Source: Apteryx mantelli
Lineage: Eukaryota > Chordata > Aves > Apterygiformes > Apterygidae
Reading direction: 5' to 3'
Length of the DNA: 64,000 bases
NCBI RefSeq assembly: GCF_036417845.1
Contig: NC_089994.1
Location: 10,124,001 to 10,188,000, forward strand
The notes below the pieces were generated by a model, which ran no database searches, had not been told where the DNA came from, and was given only the letters and a program-made list of their open reading frames with translations. Below are positions 35,001-47,600 of this stretch, one piece after another; the stretch's first letter is position 1, and each line of letters opens with the position of its first letter. Both the position numbers and the translations under genes were made by a program.

Positions 35001-38000
35001 ATAAAAACTAGGAAGAAAGAGCATTCAACTGTAATCTCAGTCTGATCAGCATTTTTTTTTTTTTAAGACTAGAACTTCCAATTGAAATAAAAAATTGTTA
35101 CAATAAATACTTGCATTGCCATGTCACTCTCTTGTCACAAGTCAGTACTGACCTGAGATGGTTCTGCAGTACATGTAGTACAATAAATATACACTCCTCT
35201 GGGAGAGCACAGGCATTTTTGGACAGTGTGTTTACATTGTTCCCAAGACATGCAGTGCATGTTGCAGTTTACAGGATTTCCTAATGTTCCAACACTTTTA
35301 AATGGAATGTGGGTGACAGCAAATACTTCTGAAGAATTGGCTTGCAAGTTTAAAAGGACAGACCTATCACCATCTGCTTACTCTAAGTACCTTTCCTCCC
35401 TGCCATCCCTTTCCTTTTTCCACGAGGAACCTGGCATCTCAGTTTGCTTCAAGGGCCTTTGTGCTTCTAAGTTTGGGGGCAGGCTGCTTTGTTTGGTTTG
35501 GTTTGGGTCTTGCCCCCCGCCCCCCTCCATTCCCCTTCCCCTTATAATACTGAACTGCTCATCAAAGTCCACCAGGTAAAGTCCGGATAAAGCAATACAC
35601 AATAATGCTACTAGTTATATTTCACACCATCAATCAAATGGGCAAAACATTCACAACTGAGAGATGCTGTTGCCACAGTCCCAACTATGATGTGGTTTAA
35701 TAATACTTTATTGTGACAAAGGTTTTGTGAGGGATTGTATGGGGGGGGGGGGTGTTTAAATGACTAATAGCTAAAACTTAGAATATCCCTTCTCAGACAT
35801 GAGTATTACATGCTTGGGGGGAGAGGGGGAAGAGTTGTCACTACTCTGGTACAAAATTCTTATTTTAATAGGCTAAGCAAAGGCAGCTGATATCTTTAAA
35901 AAAATGCACAGTGGGGAGCAGATGCCTCAACCCAAACAATCCTGTTATTTTGTATTACTTGACAAGAAGGTGGGGGAGGGCACAAATAAAACTATACATG
36001 CAAATGGCTGTGTGACTGACCAGCTTAAAGTCAGGCTGCTGGTCTTGTCTTAAAAGGGGTGAGAGTATGTGTTAAGGTCAGGGGACAAAGAATTTGATAT
36101 CCAGAATATGGCTACTTGCTCTGTGCTTAGTTTGATATTAGTGCTTAGTACTGGGATCCAGACTGGAATTTCAGAATAGTGCAAATAGTGGAAAAAGTCA
36201 CGCCACCTTCCTTGTTCATTGCCATCACTTTCTTGTAGCACACCGAATGGTCAGGCTTAAACATCAAACCTTGTGTCTCAGCATTGCTTTAACATGTAGT
36301 ATTAATCCAAGCAGTCATGTGCCGTGTTTTAAGGAATGATCCATACTTTCACACCACAGACATACAGCCAGAAAAGGAAACACATTGATTTAGCACTCAG
36401 TAATCCTTGTTTAATCCCCAGTCCTTTGGTTTACATCATTAACATGGCTGCTGCAGCAGTCAGTGTTTTAACTTCTTCTTGGCAGACTGAATTAAGGAAA
36501 AGATTTATTAATTTGTGAGTTGGCTTTGTAGATACATCTTAAATGTGCTAAGAAACAAACCAATCCAGAAGCTAGTATTGACTTTTAACTATAAAACTCC
36601 ACCCTAGAAAAAGCAAACCTTTGCAGCAGTCCAGGTCAAGCTGCACAGAGTAATTTATTGGCTTATTAATGCAATTGCATTGTATAGGGCTAAATTTAAC
36701 AACTTTCTCATTGCAGGCCCTCAGCCTACTTCCTTTTTCACTCATTACTACAAATGCAGTTAATCTCCTCTTTCCTTGCTCATCTACAACTAGGCCTGGA
36801 ATGCTTTATGGCATATGCACAGATAAGAGAAAGGGGTTGGAACTAATGGATTCATTTGCAGAAAATGTTTGAGGGTCAGAGATCACCATTCATTCCAGTG
36901 GTGATAAATATTCCATGTAATTGCTACACAAATGCTAATGTTTGGGATTTATTTCTATTAGTTTATGAATGCTGGTTGCTTTCTCCCCTCTCATAGTGCC
37001 AAAGACGATCCTTGAGAGGAAGCCTTTTGTAATAATTTAGCTGTCATCACCTTCACTCCCAAATCCTTTAGGCCAGGTACAGGCTAGTCCTGTTCCTTTT
37101 TGGCAGGTGAGATTCCAGAGCTAGCTCCAGCAGCTTAAGGTGGCTCTTCACTCATAACCTTCTTGCTAGCAAGTAAGTCAGCTGTACTCTTAAGTGATAA
37201 ACATGCCAATGTTACAATTTTAAAGAAGTTTAACAATTTTTCTGAAAATATTTTAATTTCCTAGATGCAATCAAATAACTGTATTTTACAGTCTGTATAG
37301 ATTGCCCCTCATGTTGAAAAGCATGCTACTTTAGGAAAGTCCAGGTCTGCTCCTTAAGCAAATACACTTTTAGAAGACTGCAATTCACATTCAAATATCA
37401 AATTAATATAGTCTGTTTGCTCAGTGGAACAAAACTAATGTGAAAAACATTAAAATTCCCCTTACTGACTAGAGTGGGGTTTTTTGTTTTTTTGTTTTGT
37501 TTTTGTTTTTTTAATCAATAATCATGTAAGGTATTAATGAATTCATTGCTATAACATGCAAAAGTATCACAGGGATAGTTCTTTGGTAATGGGAACTAAA
37601 TAAATATAGGTTAAGTCTATTCTTGCAAGCAGATCTGCATACATGTGTCCTTCCTCTTGAAGCTGATGAAACTCTTCACCTCTGTGCATGTCTGCTAGCA
37701 AGATTACAGATGCAGTTCATGCCCTCATTTTCAATTTGTGCTTGCAGGACTGAGTTTATTTTTAAAACAAAAGCAAAGGGCAGTAAGTTAGATGTGAAGG
37801 TACATAGCTAGTAATCCTTAGTATATCTTCCAAGAAACTTATTAATAAATCTAAGCCTCTCTTACGAGTCTCCCTAATTACTATAGACATTGACATTAAA
37901 AGGCTATTTCAGAGAAAATATATACTTGGAGCGTCTAACGCTCATGCTCTGATCTAAGAGCATTCTTATTAAGACATTGGGTATTAATCTGTTCTTCTTA

Positions 38001-40934
38001 GAGGGGTTGCCACTGTGCCAACATTATGGTGTTTGCATCAAAAGTTATTTCCTACTGTGGATGTAAGGTGCACAGTCTTCATTAAAGACACACTTTGCAC
38101 ATTGCATTGGGAGCGAAGGACTAGAACACAAGAGGGGAATACTGCTTAGTTTGGGGTGGTTATGACCCAACCCCTAAGCCAGCTGTGTCTAGAGCAGAAG
38201 CCAGGCTGTGACAATACCTTCAATACTCACAATGCCTTTGGAGCATTAATGCTCATCAATGGCATTCAGAACAAGTGGTATGCTGTGCACAACTGCCCTG
38301 AAATACTGGAGAGGTTTGCATCTTAACCCAGCTCCTTCCTGAAACTGTCTTCTTGCAGCCTAGAGTACTCTGGTGGCAAAGCAGCCTTTTCTTGTCAAAA
38401 GAACGAGATGCGAGTGATTACAGGGAGTATGTGAGGCCAGTCTCATTTTGTACAGTAACCATTCACCCAAGATGGGTGAGCCGTAGATTTCATTTCCTTT
38501 TCTCCTGGATGGGAATTAAATCTACAGTTCTCAATTCTGTGGAAGTTGTCCAAGACTGTAGGCTGCTGTTTGGTGCCATGGAAAACAGGAATGCTTCTCC
38601 CTCCAGCCCCCCCCCCCCACACACCCTCTCATCTCTCAAGTGCCACTGCAGAAAAGATCTCAAGATCCTTAGGGAAGGGGTGGGGGAAATGAATTTTTAA
38701 TGGCTGGGATGCACGGCTGGGAGAGGGAACTGGCTGTGGGTTTGCAACTCAGGGACTGCTTATGCATCTTCGGGATGGGGGTTAGTGATAAACAGTGGAA
38801 ACTAAATTTTGCTCAGAAGCAAACTTTTCAGATATAGTCTAAAGCATGTCAGGCTCCAGCACTGAGGAGTTCCATGCCTGTTGTATCAGGATTCCCAAGA
38901 AGGTGTTGCTGGCCTTGATCATGCTCCACACAAAATGACTGTAGCAGCTGTGCCGCTAACCCTGTGTCTCCTCGGGAGGGGTCTGTGGGGAGTGTAGAGT
39001 GCTCATGTTTGACACAGGACACCTTGGGTCAGTGCTTGAGGAGATGCAGAGTTGGCTTTTCACCTTCCAGGACAGTGCCTAGCCACCAGCTTGCAGGTAG
39101 TTCTGGCACATGGACTATCGTCATTGCTTTGAGGTTGTTGATGAAGGTGGAGTGATTCCACAGGTTAAAGCACAGGGTGCTCTCCTGAGCAGGTGGAGAC
39201 TTGCAGTCTGCTTATTTCACTTAATATTTAAACAATTTATTTAGAATCTAAGTGAAGAGGAGACTAAAACCCAAGTACTTATGCACTGAGTTATGTTGCT
39301 TTGAAAATTAAGGGTCACTGGGTGATCATGCATGTGAATTCTCCTACAGCAGAATTTCACTAAAAGTTATGTTTACAGAGCCCCACTCAAATGGATGGGA
39401 CACTAGGCTCAGTGCTGCCTGACAGGCTTCATCTGTGCTACATGACAAGACAGGTCAGCCAAAATGAAATCTCTTTGCAAGCAGCCTAATGAAGAGTATC
39501 TTGACCACACATGACAATGTTTTCTGTAATGATACACTATAATATACACTTCAATTTTGACCTACTTAAAGAGAGGGGAAAAATATTTCTTCCAGCAGTA
39601 GGCTTGTGGAGAAGGTCTCTGTCTCATTCCATAAGACTGCTGGCCTGGAGAATCTTGTACTGTCTGGATAGCTCCTCCTTCATGTGGGAGGTGGATGGCA
39701 TGTGGAGATGGAGAGATTATCATCTATACAACTGTACCTGGTGGGTGTAATGAACACCAGCACCTCCCCTTGACTCAGGATCACTCGAAATTAGGCCTTA
39801 AATTTCAACTGCAGTGTGATCCTCCATGCAGCTACCTAACAGTAAAGAAATAATCAAAGAAACAAATTATTTAAAGTGTCATCACACTCCAAAACGTGAA
39901 AGGCCAAGCTGCGTTTAGGAAAGCCTGGCAACAATATGTTGTTTCTGTGTTTTAATGGAAAGAACATCAGGCTTGGTGCTTTAGCCTTTTAGTTCAATAG
40001 TATTGTCTTTGCCTGCAAAGCACAGCTGGATAGCAGACCTTAGAATTCACCTGTGCATTTTCCCTGAAATAATTTCTGAAGCCTTTTGATGTTGCTGCTC
40101 ATTACAATTTTGGTGACTTTTTCTTTGATGTCCAGGCCCATACAGAGGCAGAAACAAATATTTCCAATAAAAGATCAACAGAGCAGCACTGCCATACACA
40201 AAACACTTCAGTTTGTGAAGCTGAGTTTTAGTCTGCAGGCCACCTCCTTTTTAAATTACTCTGTCAACAACCTGGCACTTGCTAATTGCTTCAGTGGTAT
40301 AGTTATAACTGCAACTTCCTGACAAACCTGAATCCAACAGTAAGATGTCTATGAATGGACTGTTCCATGCCCAGTATATGTTTTAAAAGAATGCTATTGC
40401 TGTCTCATGATTGAAACAAAAAAAACCCTTTATGAATGAATTTCAGCTTCCATGACCATAGAGATGACAAGTTAATGGATCCATTTGCACTCTGTGGATA
40501 AGGATTTATCCATGCAGTTCCCTTAATGTTAATGGAAGTCGTGTAGCTGAATCCCAGACTTGCCATGCTGAAAACTTACCCCTAACTCTCCAAGGAGAAG
40601 GGTGCTAATTGGATTGCTGAGTTTAAATCCTTCTGCTAGTCAGTCTATGGAAAGGATTTAGCACTGGCTCTGTAAAAGGCTTTACATAGCTTTGCAGTGT
40701 AGGGCAGGGGAAGTTTTTTTTCTTTCTTTCTTTCTTTCCTGTGATTAATTGCAAGGCTTGAGGTGACAGGAGACATAATGAAATTCATAAATGCCAAAGG
40801 CCGTCCCTAGTCACATTCCTGGCTGTTGGTTTAAGTTAGAAACTGACAGAAGTGTGAACAAATCAAGGTTGTTCCGATAGCCTTCAGTTACAGGGAAGAA
40901 AAAGTAACTGACAATGAGAAACCACTGGAGGTGG

Positions 40935-41389
40935 TTTAATGGGTATAAATTCTCAGGGAAGAGTCATATTTTACACTGATTCAGATTCTTGGATACATAA
41001 ATGACTTACAAACAGATGTATTCTGCCCCCACAGCAGTCTGAGAGATTCCAGTCCCTTTTCAGAAAAGCAGAAATTGGCACGGGTTATTCAAGCAACTTG
41101 CCAAAGAAAAAGCCATGGCAAAGCCTGCAACAGAACTCGGAGCTACTTCTCCCGTGTCTTCATTCATGACTGGCTTTGCTCCACTTGTTATAAATTTTAA
41201 AGATCAACTCTCCTCTCTGGAAAACAAAACTTGCAACATTGCAGTTGAACAAGCAGCAGAAAAATTAATCTAACACTTTCCAGAGACTCTCACTTCAGCC
41301 TGGAAATATGTGCTATTGCTTCCCCACATCCAGATTTGAATTACTGCTTCACCAGTCCTGCTTTCTAGCCCGTGAAAGTGCAGAACATG
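40935..41389 (-). other. GNB1L: GNB1L 3' UTR, candidate end
   Basis: On the minus strand, ATTAAA (complement of 40935-40940) lies about 450 bp after the stop codon and could be the polyadenylation signal. No closer AATAAA is seen. The transcript may extend further. Confidence 0.3.
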
Positions 41390-41656
41390 TCATGTCTGAG
41401 TATATATTGACCAGATACTGATGCGGTGATCTTTTGAGCCAGCTGCTAGCAGTCTCTCAGTTGGGTTTCTGTGATCTGAGAAGGACACACAATGGACAGT
41501 TGCTGTGTGGTAGTCCAGCACTGCTAAGGGCTTCATTTTTTTCCAGCCGAAGATCCTGATGCGATGATCCCACCCTGCTGTTGCTAATATCTTCTTGTCT
41601 GAACGGATGGTAATATCAGATATGCCAGAGTTGACAAGTTTGTGTATTTTGTGAAC
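41390..41656 (-). CDS. GNB1L: GNB1L coding exon 6 (WD repeats 5 and 6, stop)
   Basis: After the acceptor cttactcag the exon reads VHKIHKLVNSGISDITIRSD, ILATAGWDHRIRIF, then LLAAGSKDHRISIWSIYTQT and TGA at 41392-41390. It matches the human tail except for a few extra residues in SFSDHRNPTERLL and a different last five residues. This exon is too short and low-scoring to stand out as an open frame and was found by reading the minus strand. Confidence 0.95.
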   Translation of the reverse strand, partial: VHKIHKLVNSGISDITIRSDKKILATAGWDHRIRIFGWKKMKPLAVLDYHTATVHCVSFSDHRNPTERLLAAGSKDHRISIWSIYTQT

Positions 41657-44600
41657 CTGAGTAAGAAAGTTGTTTTAAAAAATTTGATATCATCTATAAA
41701 CTAAAGAAAAAGTAACCTTTGGGGATTTCAGAAGCTACAATGCCCACCCATAAACCCTGGTGCCAGGCAGGTAGTGTGCAGCTTTTCACCATGTGGTGGA
41801 TGATGTCCCAGTGAGAACAGTTATAGACGAGAGGTGGAAAAGCCCTTGACCTGAGCCCATCTCCAGCACCAGTCTCTTTCTCTCTCTCTTTTTTTTTTTA
41901 AAAGCATCTCTTTTCTGTTTTAACTCATATTGCATTTAAAACTCTTTATATTCTATCACAATTGAAATTCTGAGTCAGGGGTTTGAGTTTGAGATTTGGA
42001 CTACACATCTTTGCCCTTCTAGCTATTCTTGCATGAGCTGCAAAGTTCAAAGCTATGGCTGTGTATTTTCCCACTTCTGCACTATTCCCATGCTGATATT
42101 CTGATCTAGCATTTAAACTACCTGCTACTTATTTCTACTACTGTGGCCCCTCACAAAAACCCCAATAAGCTGTGGTAGCATTTACCACAGTCTTGAGAAA
42201 GGAATGCTTCCAGGAGTTAGGTTACAGTGTCAGGAAATCTGTATTTCAAGTACTCCTTCCCAAGAGACTTTTATTTACACCAAATTCCAAGAAGGGGATT
42301 ATGAACAAGTTATTGATTTCAATCTTGGAAGCCTTTTCTTACTGTTTGGAGACTACTGGGGCACAAACTTCTGAGGGGTATGATTAAATTGGAAGGCATT
42401 TAGCATCCTTCTTGAGGCACTAGGACTGCACACTACCTAGCCCTCAAAAAGAAAGTTTTCATTTTGGAGTCTGGAACTTCCTCTGAAGTACAAGGAAAAT
42501 GGACTCAGTATTAACACACTTCTGCTTTTCTCACCTCAGATAACTTGCATTAGTCAGCAGTCCATCTCTGAAACACGTGCAGTATATGCATCATAGTGTA
42601 TGTATGTTTGTGTTGAAATAGCATAGCTTTGTCACAATGCGGAAAAGCCTTCTGAGTGTACTCTGATCTTTGCGTGGTTATCTATATACATAATTCAAGA
42701 TTACAGTTGGAAATGACATGTTAATGCTTCCATGTACTTAAAAGCTAACATGTAGCTATTTTGTACCAAAGCTTAATTCAGTGCATGTTTTAATACACTA
42801 CATGTTGTATACTGTTTTCCTCAGGAGGGAAGGGATTGAAAAGCACGTTACATCTGAGTAATTTTCCTCTAAGAAGGACATTCCATGATGCACAATCAGT
42901 ACAAGTTTTTCGTGAATATATTGGTTGCAGATCACATTAGCTATAATATTGGATCTAGAAAACTACAACCCATGAAATGCTAGTCAAAGTTGGTTTCAGA
43001 TACAGTGGAGCACATTGTGGAATCTTACAGGAACAAAGCTGTAAGTAGTTATTTTTCAGCAATATAATAAGTATCCAGCTCTTCACTCAAGCAGCAATAT
43101 ATCTAAAAGATATGCAAATTCGATGAGAAAAAGGCTAACTGAAACTTCGTATGTGCTTCTTGCATCTTCCATACATTCCTATTTTAAACAGGCCCTGAAG
43201 AAGGTGTCTACACCCAGTTCAGGACAGGGGATAGCAAGTGTTTCTAAAGCCTGAGCAGCAGTAGGAGGCTGCATGTAGCCTCTCTGTGGAGTTACAACAT
43301 GGTCTGTAAAATCTGTGCTTTTTGCTGGTACATATTTTATTCCAAACTCCCCAGTTATGCTAACACAGCATGGCTTCAGTGGGATTTTTGTTAGCATATG
43401 TGTACTAGCAAGGGGAGGATGTTACTGACATCACTAGCCTGGCAAAAGTAAGATGGGCCTTACTCTGTAACCGAGGTTATTAGCTAATGGCTATAACCAG
43501 TCCTGGGTGTAGTGTTTCCCATCATTACTGTCAATTACGTGGGCAAGACCCATACAGCAAAATCAAGACGACTGGGAGGAACTGCATGTCATCAGCAAGC
43601 TGCAACTTGAAAATGAAGCCTATAATGGTGATGCCTTTTGGCTACAGAACATGAGGGAACAGTGGGCATTTGTGCATGATCTGCAAATACTGGAGGTGAG
43701 AGAGAAAAACAAAACAAAGTAGAACAACTTGCTCGAGGTATTCATAGCCAGGTGAAACCCTATTGCACGGATTTGGGCCATCCACTCACTTATGGGCAAC
43801 TATTGTAAACATATGCATACTAACATATTTTAACCAACTGATAATTCAGAAAAGAAAGAGGGAAAAGCTGAGGTGAGCTGCTTTCAGCCAGTCATGGCCA
43901 AGGACAATTGCAGTCACTAGCAAACATGTTAATAAACTTTGACATGCTGAGGCCAACAGATATTCACCTCTCCTTCCCTCCTGAACACATGGCATCTATG
44001 ATTTTTTTCTTCTAATCTCCCTCCCCTACACTCCAAATCATGTCTTTAAGCCCTGTTCTTAATTAGAGAAATAGCCAATATGGTGGGGACAGCAACTGGA
44101 GCTTCAGAATTTGAGAAACCTTAGCAACCCAACCAAAGCTTGTGTGCTTATTTACATTACAGCTTATAGATTTTTTTTTCCTTGTCATATAAAGTAAGGA
44201 GCTTCTGCGATTATCAGATTTCTCAATTCTGCTTTGTTTAGTCACCTGCAGAAGCTGTTTACCTTGTATGTTCTTCTGCCACAAACATCATCACTTAATT
44301 ATACTATCTCATCCAAATCAGAAGGCTCATAACCAATCCAGTCATTTGCTGACAGTGATGATTTCGGCAACTTTCTGGTAGAAGACAATACACCAAACTT
44401 TCCCCATCGGGATAAACTATGAAGTTACCTTCATCATCTATTCATTGACACACTGGAACATTGCCACTTAAAACAGAGCTGAAGTACCATCATTGCGTCA
44501 TTATTTCTCCAACAACAGATAGCTATGCACCACGTTTACTTATTAAAACCTTTTAGAATAAAAATAATGTGCAACTGAGTGGCTTTCCAACGTCTACCAT

Positions 44601-47600
44601 TACCTCAGGTACCTGGAATGTCAGGAAAAAAAATCCCCATCTGGTTTATATTATTAATGCAATTGTGGAAAAAAACTTAATCTAGGTCCTTGACAATTTC
44701 TAGTGCTCGTATAAGAGATGCATTTTATTATGGAATTCACACTATCCATGAAGCACAGAAACAATACTTACGGTTTACAATACTTGGCATTTAAATTTCT
44801 TTTGAGAAAAGTTACTATCTCTCAGTGCAATGTGCTGAAGCTGCAATTAACCCTGCATCTCCTGGGCATGTGAACACTCTGTGGAAAGCAATACCTGGAA
44901 TACTTCAGGTGAACAACTCAAGGGTTTATTTTTCCCATGAGTCATACCTGTACCCCTGCATTACAGTTAACTCATAACTGAAATGTGCTGTGGGGAACAA
45001 TATTTTCTTTATCAGACTACCATGAACTTAGGAAAAAAGCAAAGATATAATGAATATGAAGGAATAGCTTCCTCTCCAACACAAAGCATTTGAAACTGTA
45101 GGAAACTTGTCATTATGTCAGATTTCTTGCACCTTGAACTTAGAAAACTAGTCTCAATACCAAGTTTCTTACTGAGACTTTTCTGCTCACCTTTCCCTCT
45201 GCTTCCCTGTGCTAAGGACTCTATCGCCTACTCAGGTGGAGCCATGTGCCAGTAGTGAGAGGAAGAACCAACTGAAGGCTGCCACAGGGAGGGGGAGCAA
45301 AACGAAACCATGACAACTCTGTACCTGACTTGTTAAACACATCTTTATCACATTCACTTAGAACTCCTTCACTACTTATTCAGAGTCTAGAGTACCTCTT
45401 TTACAATGTGTCTTATTGATTATTAAAGTTCAGACTTTTGCCTCAGGATCTGGTGAGCACTGTCTCCTCTCAACTTCATTTCATACAGGTGTATTTATAC
45501 TGTATGCATTGGGGTCCTAGTGCCCTACCTATCTGTACATGCTAATTCTGTGGTGATGCCTAATAAATGGTGCGTCTTCACAGCGTCCCTGGGTGTTAAG
45601 TAACTGTTAGATGGCCAAACACATGTTTTTCGTCCTGTAACTCCTTTCAGAAACAGCATTAACTCACCACACTACTTAGAAGATCTCCACAAAAGCTGCA
45701 AGCTGGAATAGCAGTTACTGTTTTTCCATGAATTTGTACATCTAGCAGCTATCTTCTCGAGGATGCTATGGGAGCAGACAGGGACTGGTTAAGGTCCTCT
45801 TCTTTGTGCGTTCAGGGGCCAACTGCCGTATTAAAAAAAGGTTGAAGCACTCAGCAGTGGAGAAGCTATGTAGGGGCCATTTTAACTTGCATGAGCTTTT
45901 ATTTACGTACTTCATTTCCACACCTAGTTAAAACCTACTTAACTCCTTGGCACTGTTGGAACACTTGCTAAAATTGTCTAGATTAAGCAATATTTATTGC
46001 CATTCACCAGCATAGACTGAACTGGTGATTATAAGACCTCCTTCCAAACCAGCCATTCCAGGTATGTGTAGTTCAGACACAAACTGATTCATCCAATTAA
46101 CTTATTTTCCCTATCTCAGACTAGGACTCTCAAAGATGTCAGAGGACGCTGGCTGCCTAAATCACACTTTCTCTTGGTGGTAGCTGGGCATCTGAATCAC
46201 TCCTACTCTTTTGATTTGTGAAGTATTTCATGGAATATTTCTGCCTTTCTTACAGTGGAAGGAAAGCGCTATCCATTCAAGCAGAACCTTTGGAAAAGCA
46301 ATCCTTTGTTTCCCATTTTTATAACTCATTTATAATGTTTAGGACATTCCAAGGGCTGGATACTACTAACATGATAAATGAAGACATAGAGGCAATGGCT
46401 TGAGTAATGCTAGGCCTGTGTGCCTGTTGCAACTTTGGTAAAACCAGAAACATGTGAGAGAAGCTTTTTCTTTTTTTCTTTTTTAAATCCTCACCACCTT
46501 TCGCTAAGTCTAGTCACATAGCATAGGCATTCTAACCAGTCTGTGATTAATTAGCTAGAGATCTGCAACAACTCCTCTTCATGACTAAATATTTTTTTTA
46601 GTCTATCAAACTGTTAGTGCAAAGTGGGATAAATGACACTAGAGGGCCAATGATCCTGACCTGGAGGTTCTGTTGCTCATTGAGGCTCCAGATGCTAAGC
46701 ACCTTTTCAGATGAGCCTGAGATCCCCTTGGCCTTCTCTGAGTCAAAGTCAAGGCTCATCACTGGCTCCTGATGGCAAACAAGTTGGCTCAACGCTTTTC
46801 CCATTGACAGATTCCAAAGGATCACTGATCCATCTTCATAGCCAGCCAGAAGCCAAGGTTGAGAACCAGAGTCCAGCTGAAAAAGAAACATAAAAAGTAA
46901 AGCGTTTTTTAGGAAAATTCTCATCCACAATTAGGTTTCAATCCAAGCACCAGAAAAAAATGAAAATGCTGACTGGCATAGAAGTGAAAAGTTAGAAGTC
47001 TGAAAATCAATGCAACCATTAAAGACAAAGCTTGATAGTCCAGCCACATTTATAAAAAAAAATATATTATTATGTAACTGCTGACACTCTTATGTTTTTA
47101 TATATATATTATATATATATAAACATATATGTATATAAATAAAAATATCAGAGAGAGAGAGAGAGAGAGCGAGAGAGGAGATTAATATATAAAAATACTT
47201 TACTCTCTGAAAATCCAAACTATCCTCCTCAACATCACCTGAACAAAATTCTTGTGCCTGAAGTCTGAAGGCTTCAGAAGCTCTACTTCATGGCCTAAAC
47301 TTCAGTTGTGCTCCTTAAAAATATTACTTAGAGCAACTGAGTTACAATCATGCTATACAAAACTGTACGGCTATTGAAAGAAGTCCCATGCACAAAGATT
47401 CTAGTTTCACTTTGCCAAGTGTGGGGTTACGCATACAGATCATTTACCCAAGTGCCTGGCAGTGCTTAAAGATAGACACTGAACCTCTCAGAGAATCTCT
47501 GGGCGAGTCACCAAGGGGTTAACGGGCGCCTGAGTCCCACTGTAACCAATTGAGAGCTATTTTGATTAACGATGTCACAGGCCAAAGGGCATGGCACCCT

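Larger units (their letters stand above)
30103..40930. other. AT-rich intergenic DNA between convergent TBX1 and GNB1L
   Basis: No coding sequence is supported: frames are short and lack family signatures. Contents seen are a C13 run plus (AC)n at 30931-30966, a CACGTG-centred palindrome at 31992-32009, several T runs (for example 33787-33802), a G12 run at 35741-35752, a C12 run near 38607 followed by ACACAC, and a short (TTTC)n at 40717-40740. No transposon could be named. Confidence 0.55.
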
